A stretch of 64,000 nt of DNA, from assembly GCF_052156535.1 (NCBI RefSeq), contig NZ_JBQKUP010000032.1, forward strand, positions 124,001 through 188,000, written 5' to 3'. Under the pieces are notes generated by a model that saw nothing but the letters and a program-made list of their open reading frames with translations, did no database searches and was not told the DNA's origin. This document shows, one piece after another, positions 53,773-62,083 of the stretch; position 1 is the stretch's first letter; each line of letters opens with the position of its first letter. The position numbers and the translations under genes are program-made. The stretch is from Nitrospira_E sp052156535. Lineage in GTDB: Bacteria > Nitrospirota > Nitrospiria > Nitrospirales > UBA8639.

Positions 53773-54534
53773 TTATGTGCGGATGCCGCTGACGATCTGC
53801 AGAACCATGGCCGTGAGGAACATGAGACTGATACCGGTGAAGACCCCATAGGCCGATTGGACTCGGCGGGTGGCGGTATAGAAAATCGTAGTTAGAGAGA
53901 AAATCACGTATAACAGCGAGCCCGCGGCTAACGCAAAAAACATGATGGTAAAATAGTGAGACACCGCGAATCCGCTGATTAAAGTTCCCAGACAAGTTGG
54001 CAGACCTGCCAATAATCCCATCAAAATGATATCTTTGAAGCTCGGCCTTGATTTTCCCGCCGAGCCGATAATGGCAAATCCTTCTGTCCCATTGTGAAGA
54101 GCGAAGCCCATAATGAGGACCCCACTTAAGACCCATTCGCCCTGCATGTAGGCAGCGCCGATCGCCAGGCCTTCTCCCAAATTATGTAGGCCCATTCCTA
54201 GCGCAATCATATAGGGGAGGAATAGCTTGGATGGCTCTGTCCGGTTCCGACCTTGCTGGCGTTGCTCAATGAGAACCAGTCCCACAAACCCGATCAACAA
54301 GCTTCCGAGAAAGGCGATCCACGAAAGGACGTCTGTCGCGCCCGTGAATTCCACGGCCTCGTGCATGAGGTCAAAAAAGAGATACACAAGTACGCCGGTG
54401 GCGATTCCTGTTAAATAGCCTTCCCAAGTTCTACTCAAGGCCTTTGCAACTATTAAGGCCAAGGCGATGCCAAGATAAATCGGGAAAACCCCCGCAATGG
54501 CACCTAGCCCGATTAATGATCCGATTGTTTCCAT
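53773..54534 (-). CDS. ZIP-family metal transporter
   Basis: 253-residue inner-membrane transporter with eight predicted helices. The ZIP metal sites are visible: HNLGEGLAIGA (helix 4, H-N-x-x-E) and FALHNGTEGFAIIG (helix 5), plus LMHEAVEF earlier. It probably imports zinc, iron or manganese; selectivity cannot be assigned. The gene stands alone. A perfect palindrome 38-56 bases upstream may be its operator. Confidence 0.92.
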   Translation of the reverse strand: METIGSLIGLGAIAGVFPIYLGIALALIVAKALSRTWEGYLTGIATGVLVYLFFDLMHEAVEFTGATDVLSWIAFLGSLLIGFVGLVLIEQRQQGRNRTEPSKLFLPYMIALGMGLHNLGEGLAIGAAYMQGEWVLSGVLIMGFALHNGTEGFAIIGSAGKSRPSFKDIILMGLLAGLPTCLGTLISGFAVSHYFTIMFFALAAGSLLYVIFSLTTIFYTATRRVQSAYGVFTGISLMFLTAMVLQIVSGIRT

Positions 54535-54571
54535 AAGATAAACCTACCAAATATTAGAGTTTGTTGGCAAT

Positions 54572-54590
54572 AATGAAACTTGGTTTCATT
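54572..54590. promoter_or_regulatory. Perfect 8-3-8 palindrome upstream of the ZIP gene (candidate operator)
   Basis: AATGAAAC (54572-54579) TTG GTTTCATT (54583-54590). Read toward the ZIP gene it falls in the spacer between TTGAAA and TATTGC hexamers 17 bases apart, a promoter-like arrangement. Position and symmetry suit a dimeric metalloregulator, but the site matches no box that I can name with confidence. Confidence 0.5.
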
Positions 54591-54624
54591 TTCAAATTAT
54601 AAATAATTAATATGGGATCACGTA

Positions 54625-57600
54625 TCAGGGAACCTCGGATGTATGAATGGTCTCAAATAGTGCCCGGGGCTGAGAGAGGGCTTCCCATTTCAGAATGGTC
54701 AGTGAGTCATCCACATAAACAGGATGTCGCATGCCGTTGAGCACACAGGTTACACCCGGGATACTGGCAACCGCCCAGAGAGCTTTACGGGCAAAGGGTT
54801 CTTCCCGTTTGGATTCTGGTATGAGGGGGTCAATAATTTTACGAATTTCAGAGAGTTTCTTGGCACTTTTTTGTGCGGCCTCCATGCGCATGACCTTAAG
54901 GAGGGAGACGAGTTCAGGGACATAGCGATCGCGCCACGATTCCCATATTTGTTCTTCTTCCTGTTTGCCGGCGAAATGTCGGGTAAGCAGTTGGAAGACC
55001 TGATTGGCATGTGGGGCAATCGTTTGGGATTCAATTTGGTCCCAGTGCTCAAGATTTTGGATAGACGGACGAATCCGTTTCAGTTCTTCGGCCCAGTTGA
55101 AATAGTCCAGCGGAGCAGCTCCTTTTTCGGGTTTAGGGACCTGGGGTGCTAACACCTGCTTGTAGTCGTGTTCCAGCGCGGCGACTTTTGGTTGTTGGGC
55201 ATCAAAGTTTGTGTTGGAAATTTCGATCTGAGGGTCTGCGAGTCGGATCATCCCTCCGCCTTTTCCAGGAATGGCATTCAAAGGCCGGTTCACCAGGACA
55301 GCAATGTTGGCTTCCTGGGCAAATGCCAAGACCGTTTGCGTCTGTTCGGGGCCGGTATTGGGCGTGAGCAGAGCTCCCGATTCAAACACATTCATCGGGA
55401 GTTGCAGTATTCGAAAATGATGGTGCGGAATGCCGGCGTGCTTCGCGGCAGCCTCAGCGGCCTTGAGCATGCGAGAGAGTGAGGTGGCTTCGGGATTATC
55501 GGGTTTGGCCGTGCAGGTGTTGGAGGAGACTCCATAGTATTGCAACCTGCCTGCAGCGATTTGTGTCTCCAGATAAGAAAATGCCTGTTGCAGGCGGCGA
55601 TAAAACTCTTGCCGGAGATCTTCAAGTCTGATGGGATCAATCGACAAATTCCTGTTTTTGGCATCGGATAGAAAATATTCTGGATTGTGCAGGAGGCAGA
55701 TATCCAGGGTTTCCAGTCCCAAGCGATCAAGGGACAGAATGAGTTGTTCTTCTAGAAACGAAGGATGGAGGCAATGCCAGATGCCTTCGCCATATTTGAC
55801 CATCTCGGGAAATGGTTTGCCGGCTTGTTCTCTGGTCTCAGCGCGCGTAAGATTATTTCCCTGCACATAGCCGATTTTCGAAACCACGATGACTTCATCA
55901 CGGGAGACAACCTCTTTCGCGATGAGATCCTTGAGTACAACACCCACCAAGCGTTCGCTTCCACCGTCGGCATAATTGGTGGACGTATCGATCAGGTTGC
56001 ACCCGCCTTGTAAAGACTTTTCAAGAGCCTTTCGGTGGTCTTCCACTCCAAGGTTGATCCGGTAACCACCAAAGCCTATGCGAGAAGTGGTCAATCCGGT
56101 TGAACCCAAAGACGTATATCCATGAGAGGAAGGGCCAGAATCCTGGGGGCTGGCCAGGATTCTGGCCACGTACTGCCCCGTCCCTTGAGGAGTGGCATGT
56201 CCGGAAAGCCCCTGGCTGGTCAGTGCTTGCACGGGTGGGTCTGGTGAGGTGATGGTTCCCTGAGGAGAGGTCAATACGTCAATTGCCTCTTGAGGATCGG
56301 TAATCGGAGCCTGGCAGGCAAAGTTTTTACAGACATAGAGCGCGGCTTGCCCATTGACCAGGGTTTTCCCAGTTAACAGAGGATGAGGGGTTTCAGCCTC
56401 CAGCTCTTGCCGATAGGCTAAAATGCGATATGGTACGAAACACGCATTGACCGCCGTGCGGAGTTGGCCATATCCCTTGTCTGCGGGAGATCCTACGAGA
56501 GCCAATTCCACCGGGCCTCGTAATAAAAGATCGACAACCATAAGACTTTTGGGAAACCCTCGTGGCACCTGACCAATTTGCTGTCCATAGGCACGAATAG
56601 CATTGGTCGCGGCGTTCCGAAAGTCTTCGCGATCACGGTGAAATGCTAAGCGGGCTAACGCCGATGCGGCTACCGCATTTCCACTGGGAGTTGCGCCATC
56701 CGCGCCTTCCCGCCCCCGGATAATTAAGGCCTCATGACCGGCGGCTGTGGTAAAGAATCCTCCATGGTCTCGATCTTCAAAGTCTTCAAGGAGGCGTTCA
56801 GCTAATGAGACCCCCTCATGGAGATACCGGTCATACCCCGTAGCTTCATAGACATCGATCATCGCCTCGGCCGCATAGGCATAATCTTCCAAGCAGGCAT
56901 TGAGGTGAGCGTGCCCTGCCCGATAGGTACGCCAGAGCCGGCTTTCAGGACGTGAAAGCGTGGTCAGCAGGAAATCGGCGGCCCGGATGGCACCATCCAG
57001 ATACGGTTCATGGTTGAAAACTCGACCGGCTTCCGCCATCGTCCCGATCATCATGCCATTCCAGGCGGTAATGATTTTGTCATCGAGTCCCGGTGGTACA
57101 CGTTTCAGACGAGCCTGGTATACGATTGGTTTTGCACGCATGATGGTCTCGCGTAAGTCTTCAGGGGAACAGCCCAATTCCTCCGCTACCGATTCTAGTG
57201 ATTTTTTTGTGCGTGGGATGTTGGTGTGTTCCCAGTTGCCTTCATCCGTGATGTCAAAATAGGCGCAGAAACGAGTGGCGTCTTGTTCGTTTGTCAGAAT
57301 TTCACGTATCTGGTCCGGCGTCCACACGAAAAACTTGCCTTCTACTCCTTCGCTGTCCGCATCGGTGGCTGAATAAAAACCACCTTCCGGTGCGGTCATT
57401 TCACGCAAAATGTAATCTAAGGTCTCTGTGGCGACCTGGCGGTATCGATTCTCACCTGTGACTTGAAAGGCTTCAACGTATGTCCGTGCAAGGAGTGCGT
57501 TGTCATACAGCATTTTTTCAAAGTGCGGGGCTAACCATTCGTCATCGGTGGAATAGCGAGCAAATCCTCCACCGATATGATCATACAATCCGCCTTCGGC

Positions 57601-58335
57601 CATCCCATTCAGGGTTTTGGTGACCATGGCGAGTATTTTCTTCTCTCGACTCCAGTGATATTGGCGCAGGAGAAAGGAGAGGCCGGTGGCAGGTGGAAAT
57701 TTGGGTGAACGGCCAAATCCCCCGTAACGTGCGTCAAAATCACGGGCATATTGCTTGACGGCATCTTCAATCTCGGCTGCACCAACGGCAAGTGGAGATG
57801 CGGGTTGCAAGGCGTTTCGCAGGCGTGCGGTGAATCGACTGGCTTGTTGGGTGATGTTGCCTTGATCTTTCTTCCACCCCTCTCCAATGTTTGTCAGAAT
57901 TGATCCGAATCCCGGACGACCATAGCTGTCGGTGGGAGGAAAATAGGTTCCCGCAAAAATGGGTTCCTGATCAGGAGTGAGAAATACGGTCATGGGCCAT
58001 CCGCCGTGCCCCTGGTTCATGGCAGTCGTGGCCTGCATATAGATTTCATCCAAATCCGGACGTTCTTCCCTGTCCACTTTAATATTCACAAAGTAGCGGT
58101 TCATCAGATCCGCAATGGCCTGATTTTCAAAGGATTCCCGCTCCATTACGTGGCACCAATGGCAGGCTGAATAGCCTATGGAGAGCAAGATAGGCTTATT
58201 TTCTTTTTTTGCCAGATTCAGCGCCTCTTCTCCCCAGGGGAACCAATCTACCGGGTTGTAGGCATGTTGGAGGAGATAAGGGCTGGTTTCGTGACTCAGC
58301 CGATTGGGTTGGCGCTCTGTTGTGGATTCAGACAT
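54625..58335 (-). CDS. Fusion of YyaL/DUF255 thioredoxin-domain protein with an aldo/keto reductase
   Basis: 1,236 residues. Residues 1-165 are the DUF255 thioredoxin-like domain: LSHETSPYLLQHAYNPVDW, C58-H-W-C61 in YSACHWCHVM, VKVDREERPDLD and GGWPMTVFLTPD. About 190-680 is the (alpha/alpha)6 glycosidase-like region of the YyaL/SPATA20 family (GLYDHIGGGFARYSTDDEW). After a low-complexity linker (about 700-735), an aldo/keto reductase runs from near 742 to the end. Its tetrad is Asp in CNLIDTSTNYADG, Tyr in the same motif, Lys in VVSKIGY and His in LLHNPEY, and it closes with VTCVLNGMRHPVYVDD. YyaL proteins are normally stand-alone. The joined activities are unknown. A frame error seems unlikely because both halves are intact in one frame. 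Confidence 0.88.
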   Translation of the reverse strand: MSESTTERQPNRLSHETSPYLLQHAYNPVDWFPWGEEALNLAKKENKPILLSIGYSACHWCHVMERESFENQAIADLMNRYFVNIKVDREERPDLDEIYMQATTAMNQGHGGWPMTVFLTPDQEPIFAGTYFPPTDSYGRPGFGSILTNIGEGWKKDQGNITQQASRFTARLRNALQPASPLAVGAAEIEDAVKQYARDFDARYGGFGRSPKFPPATGLSFLLRQYHWSREKKILAMVTKTLNGMAEGGLYDHIGGGFARYSTDDEWLAPHFEKMLYDNALLARTYVEAFQVTGENRYRQVATETLDYILREMTAPEGGFYSATDADSEGVEGKFFVWTPDQIREILTNEQDATRFCAYFDITDEGNWEHTNIPRTKKSLESVAEELGCSPEDLRETIMRAKPIVYQARLKRVPPGLDDKIITAWNGMMIGTMAEAGRVFNHEPYLDGAIRAADFLLTTLSRPESRLWRTYRAGHAHLNACLEDYAYAAEAMIDVYEATGYDRYLHEGVSLAERLLEDFEDRDHGGFFTTAAGHEALIIRGREGADGATPSGNAVAASALARLAFHRDREDFRNAATNAIRAYGQQIGQVPRGFPKSLMVVDLLLRGPVELALVGSPADKGYGQLRTAVNACFVPYRILAYRQELEAETPHPLLTGKTLVNGQAALYVCKNFACQAPITDPQEAIDVLTSPQGTITSPDPPVQALTSQGLSGHATPQGTGQYVARILASPQDSGPSSHGYTSLGSTGLTTSRIGFGGYRINLGVEDHRKALEKSLQGGCNLIDTSTNYADGGSERLVGVVLKDLIAKEVVSRDEVIVVSKIGYVQGNNLTRAETREQAGKPFPEMVKYGEGIWHCLHPSFLEEQLILSLDRLGLETLDICLLHNPEYFLSDAKNRNLSIDPIRLEDLRQEFYRRLQQAFSYLETQIAAGRLQYYGVSSNTCTAKPDNPEATSLSRMLKAAEAAAKHAGIPHHHFRILQLPMNVFESGALLTPNTGPEQTQTVLAFAQEANIAVLVNRPLNAIPGKGGGMIRLADPQIEISNTNFDAQQPKVAALEHDYKQVLAPQVPKPEKGAAPLDYFNWAEELKRIRPSIQNLEHWDQIESQTIAPHANQVFQLLTRHFAGKQEEEQIWESWRDRYVPELVSLLKVMRMEAAQKSAKKLSEIRKIIDPLIPESKREEPFARKALWAVASIPGVTCVLNGMRHPVYVDDSLTILKWEALSQPRALFETIHTSEVP

Positions 58336-58421
58336 AAGGGTTTTTCACTCAATGTGATACAGGAAAATAATAATAGAGGCGGTATACTCTGGAATAATAA
58401 ATACGTTAGGAAAAAGAAGTA

Positions 58422-58928
58422 TTATGGTTGTTGCTCTCCGAGGCTTCGTTCATAAAGTAACACCTTCCATCCATCTTCCTCCGAAATGAAGCCCTTGGGC
58501 TGGACAACTGGAAGCATTCCTGTTCCAGGGACCCGGCCTGTCTGTCCCATGCTTCCGTTTTTGAGGACCCACATCATTTCACCCGGTGTTCGATAGGTGT
58601 TAAACTTCGGGTTGGTAAAATTTCTCGGTTGAATGGGAAGGTTTTTTGCGGCCGGCCCATTTCCTTTTCCTTCGGCCCCATGACAACTAATACAGCCTCC
58701 ACGTCCCAGAAAGATTTCTTTTCCTTCGGCAAGGATCTCCGAAGTTGGTTCAATGGGAGGTTTCGCCGATTTGGCTTTGGCTATCTCATTCGATGGGACC
58801 CTGGAGATTTTTATGTTGAATTCACCACCTGCGCTGCCATAGCCGGCAGGGTTGACTGACCAGGCTGTTGGCGTAAGGATGATGGAGAGAATAAAGCTAC
58901 TTCCCAAAATAAGCAGGTAGTGATTCAT
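58422..58928 (-). CDS. Small exported monoheme cytochrome c
   Basis: The ATG at 58928 with GAAGGAGGG about 5 bases upstream is the start; the longer frame begins at a TTG inside that RBS. 168 residues with a signal peptide (LILGSSFILSIILTPTAWS). One heme site, CISCH in GRGGCISCHGAEGKGNGPAA, is followed by methionines that could be the distal ligand (EMMWVLKNGSMGQTG or GTGMLPV). It is probably a periplasmic electron carrier, perhaps a partner of the multiheme cytochrome at 12.8 kb. Confidence 0.9.
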   Translation of the reverse strand: MNHYLLILGSSFILSIILTPTAWSVNPAGYGSAGGEFNIKISRVPSNEIAKAKSAKPPIEPTSEILAEGKEIFLGRGGCISCHGAEGKGNGPAAKNLPIQPRNFTNPKFNTYRTPGEMMWVLKNGSMGQTGRVPGTGMLPVVQPKGFISEEDGWKVLLYERSLGEQQP

Positions 58929-59184
58929 GAAACCCTCCTTCAATAAGATTTGGGAAAACTAAAAAAAATTAAATACGTAGGAGATAACTCGTGTTCCTTA
59001 TATCTTAAGCTTTTCAAGGGTTCACAAAGGTCATCAGGATACCAATCATCAAGCTGGGGGGCAATCTCAGCTATTTATTACCTATTTTCAATTGGGGGCC
59101 TCCCTTTCAAGTCATAACAAACATCCTTCCATGGTGGCCAGTTGTGGTACAATCGGCCCCAAATTTTTCTTGAGCATTGGCTTT

Positions 59185-59805
59185 ATGGCGTTAAATGAAC
59201 ACAATCGTCGGAAATTTGTGGCTGGCATGAGTCGGCGGATTGCGAAGCTTCGCGATCAGTCTGAGCAAAGCTTGGACTTTGCTATTGAAACGATGTTTCA
59301 AGAGCGGACAGAGGCCTATTTGCATGTCGAGCAAGGGTTGATTGAGGTTGATCGGATGTTGGGGCTGGTTGAAGGGGAGTTGGAGGATATTACCGAATTG
59401 ACTACCGCCCAGCGTTTGGAATCGCGTTTAGAATTTATTGAGGACCGGTTTGAAGAGTTTGAAAGTGAGATCAGGCAGCGTCCTCGCCGTCGAAGGCACA
59501 AGATCAATCTCTTTAATTTTTTCAAGGCTGCCGGCGGCGGCGGAGGGGAGGGAGAGCCCACTTCTGTTCGTGGGGAAATCCGTTCGTCTGTCCAAGCCTA
59601 TGAAGTGCTTGGTGTTGAATTTGGAAGTCCTTTGCCGGTGGTGACTCGAGCCTTTCGAGAGCGGGCGAAGAAGATCCATCCTGATATTCGGCAAGGTGAC
59701 CGCAGTTCCGAGCCGGAACTGCGGCGTATTATCGAAGCCTACCAATTTCTCAAAACCGACTATTTCGGCAGTACCGCCTCAGATTCTATCCAGCGGCCAT
59801 TTTGA
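59185..59805 (+). CDS. J-domain protein with N-terminal helical region
   Basis: Start placed at the ATG at 59185 (MALNEHNRRKFV); in-frame upstream starts, including a TTG at 59092, give an unlikely basic extension, and no start has a strong RBS. In the 206 residues, helices and acidic coiled coil (about 10-110) precede a Gly-rich linker. A C-terminal J-like domain (about 140-195) follows: QAYEVLGVEFGSPLPVVTRAF with the HPD tripeptide in KKIHPDIRQGD and AYQFLK at the end. HPD predicts stimulation of a DnaK ATPase; the client is unknown. Confidence 0.82.
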   Translation: MALNEHNRRKFVAGMSRRIAKLRDQSEQSLDFAIETMFQERTEAYLHVEQGLIEVDRMLGLVEGELEDITELTTAQRLESRLEFIEDRFEEFESEIRQRPRRRRHKINLFNFFKAAGGGGGEGEPTSVRGEIRSSVQAYEVLGVEFGSPLPVVTRAFRERAKKIHPDIRQGDRSSEPELRRIIEAYQFLKTDYFGSTASDSIQRPF

Positions 59806-59841
59806 CTAGTGGCCCGCCTCTATTCTCACACGAAGATTTTG

Positions 59842-60192
59842 TTAAAGAATTTTGGTGACGGTTTCCGGAGGGCGGGCGAGAATTACTTGATCCCCTTTTT
59901 GGACCAGAGGACGCTGGATGAGATCCGGGTGTTTGGTGAGGATGTCTAATAATTCATCATCGGTGAAATTTGAGTCTTGTAGGTTCAGCTTTTTGTAGAT
60001 CTCTTCCTTTTTACGGATGATTTCTGAGGATTTGATCCCCGCTTTTTTGAGAAGCCCTTTGAGCGTGGATTTGGAAAAAGTTTTTTCGTAATAGTTAATG
60101 GTCGTAAAGGGTTGTCCGCTTTCCTCCACTAATTTGATGACCTGTCGGCAGGTGGAGCACGTTGGTTTGTGATAAATGAGGATGTCAGCCAT
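59842..60192 (-). CDS. ArsC/Spx-family thioredoxin-fold protein
   Basis: A 116-residue protein with the ArsC/Spx/YfgD fold. The N-terminal strand ends in the CSTC motif (HKPTCSTCRQVIKLVEE) and the family pattern LKGLLKKAGIKSSEIIRKKE and HPDLIQRPLVQKGDQVILARPP follows. The Arg in IQRPLV fits the arsenate/anion-binding residue. It might be an arsenate reductase-like enzyme or a redox regulator; no ars genes are adjacent. It faces the J-domain gene tail to tail. Confidence 0.9.
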   Translation of the reverse strand: MADILIYHKPTCSTCRQVIKLVEESGQPFTTINYYEKTFSKSTLKGLLKKAGIKSSEIIRKKEEIYKKLNLQDSNFTDDELLDILTKHPDLIQRPLVQKGDQVILARPPETVTKIL

Positions 60193-60328
60193 AAATACGC
60201 CTCCTTTGTGAATGGTCTGTCAATTCCATCAGCCTTGACCTCCTTTTTGGGGCCATGCTACAAGCTGGTCCAGCTATTAGCGGAAGGATCGGTCTGATGT
60301 ATACATACGACAGAGGGATTTTGCCAGA

Positions 60329-60691
60329 ATGAGCGACCCAAACCCAGCTCAAGACTTTTTTTGTGCATCTGAGACCGAGCGAACCTTAAAGGATCTTCGG
60401 ATTAAACGTAAAGGTCAGCCCGTGTATGTGATGGGTCATGAAGATCGGTATAAGGGCAAGGAAGGGGTATTTGAATTTTTTAACGTTCGGCTTGCAGTGG
60501 TCAAGTTTCCCGATGAAAAATCCCTAGGATTCGACCCCATTGATTTATTGTTGCCGTGCGAGATCAATGAGGACGGCGTGCCATTTTTTGAAATTCGCTA
60601 TTGCGAAACCTGCGATCAAGTTTTTCCTCTCACCGCATCTGAATTTTATGCCCCTGTTGAGCGGAAAGAATGCCCCGAGTGCGCGCCATAA
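60329..60691 (+). CDS. Small protein with C-terminal zinc ribbon
   Basis: 120 residues. No domain is recognised in the first 85, which resemble an SH3-like beta barrel (GQPVYVMGHEDRYKGKEGVF). The tail has CETC (YCETCDQVF) and CPEC (ECPECAP), a four-cysteine zinc knuckle. It is cytoplasmic with no signal. It stands divergent from the ArsC-like gene. Downstream 60692-60913 shows nothing supportable. Confidence 0.7.
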   Translation: MSDPNPAQDFFCASETERTLKDLRIKRKGQPVYVMGHEDRYKGKEGVFEFFNVRLAVVKFPDEKSLGFDPIDLLLPCEINEDGVPFFEIRYCETCDQVFPLTASEFYAPVERKECPECAP

Positions 60692-60913
60692 GTCTCAATT
60701 GAAATTAGAGCCTTCCCTGCAGGTTGCTTGACTGGGAATTTTCCGTTTTCTTTCCTTTTTTTGAATTCAATCGTCTATTTTTCTTTGATTAAGTACAGGC
60801 AGACTGTCTTGATGAATAAATGAAATGAAATTTCAGATTTGCCAGGCTATAAAGCTAATGGGATAGTCAATAAAATTGGTCGTATTGGTTGTAGAGAGTC
60901 TTGAAGGCCGGAG

Positions 60914-61768
60914 TCACCCATCCCCCCACTTTAATTTTGTACGTAATACCTCAAAGTAGCTTCGCTCTGGAAAACGAATAAGATGCGTGCGGTGGTCTGA
61001 GGCTCCCACTTGCACAAGATCACCATTTAACATTTCCACTCCCACTTGGCCATCTATGGTCGCCATGGCTGGTTCCTGACTTGTTAGTTCAATGGTAATC
61101 GGCACGTCACCAGGGGCGAGGAAGGGACGGTGGGAAAAGGTATGCGGACAAATTGGATTGATCAGCAATACTTCAAGTCGTGGATCTAAAATTGGACCTT
61201 TTGCCGAAAGGGAATAAGCGGTCGATCCCGTTGGGGTAGCGACGATCAGTCCATCACCACGCAAGTTTGTCATAAATGCGTGGTTTACCCATATCTTAGT
61301 GGCGATCATTCTCGCTAAATGGCCTTTACTTATTACCACGTCGTTTAAGGCTGAGTAGGTGCAGAGAATTTGGTCACCGCGTTGTAGCTGGACTTTTAGC
61401 ATCAAGCGTTTATCCAGTTGCCATTCCCCTGCGAATACTTTTTCTAAGGCTGTGGGGAGATCGTCGAAATTGATTTCAGTGAGGAAACCCAGACCTCCCA
61501 TATTGACTCCCAGGATGGGAATCCCTCGTTGTTCAACAAGCCGTGCTCCGCTTAACATCGTGCCATCGCCACCCAATACAATAAGGAGGTCGGCTTCCTG
61601 GGCAATCTGAATACGTGTGGGACTATCCGAAGTAGGAAATCCTTGAGTAGAATCAAGAATGACGGTTTTGTGATATGCCACCAACCAATCACGGAGATGG
61701 GAAATCTCCTTCAGAATGTTAGGGGCGTAAGGTTTGGTAATGATTCCGATGGTCTGAAAGGTAGGCAT
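60914..61768 (-). CDS. nadK: NAD kinase
   Basis: Phosphorylates NAD to NADP. 284 residues with the signature GGDG at residues 66-69 in LIVLGGDGTMLSG, NMGGLGFLTEI near 94 and the NAD-binding loop GLIVATPTGSTAYSLSAKGP near 180. The start is the ATG at 61768 with no good RBS; the open frame offers no better codon nearby. The gene is divergent from clpC. Confidence 0.96.
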   Translation of the reverse strand: MPTFQTIGIITKPYAPNILKEISHLRDWLVAYHKTVILDSTQGFPTSDSPTRIQIAQEADLLIVLGGDGTMLSGARLVEQRGIPILGVNMGGLGFLTEINFDDLPTALEKVFAGEWQLDKRLMLKVQLQRGDQILCTYSALNDVVISKGHLARMIATKIWVNHAFMTNLRGDGLIVATPTGSTAYSLSAKGPILDPRLEVLLINPICPHTFSHRPFLAPGDVPITIELTSQEPAMATIDGQVGVEMLNGDLVQVGASDHRTHLIRFPERSYFEVLRTKLKWGDG

Positions 61769-62083
61769 GAGCGTAGATAGGGAATGGTGTTGCCAGGCGT
61801 CAGGATGGTAGTGTCTTCACTGATCGGAATGCAAGCGAGGAGTTTTTCGATAATGAGGTCGGCAATTTCATCCATGTGTGACAAGAGGCTTTTCTTAGCA
61901 TATTTTGATTGGTAGACTAAATCATCATTTCTAATGCTGGGGTCTCTCATCTCTGGCTTCTGACTTGACAGTTTTGAGGGATCACGGATAGACTGAAATT
62001 GTGAATTTTTATCGAATTTCTTTGTGGATAATAGACGAATGTGTGAGCGAAAAGTTTCGCGAATAATCGGCTAGAGGAGGTCC
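61769..62083. other. Divergent gap between nadK and clpC
   Basis: 315 bases. An 80-codon minus-strand frame (61711-61950, overlapping nadK by 58 bases) lacks an RBS and looks spurious. GGATAAT-like sequence lies near 62022 without a matching -35. Probably divergent promoters, none confidently located. Confidence 0.4.

Noticed and set aside
59842..60192. ArsC-like gene as part of an arsenic-resistance operon
   Set aside because: No arsB, arsR or arsA-like genes are adjacent, and the CSTC motif is equally that of Spx/YfgD relatives.
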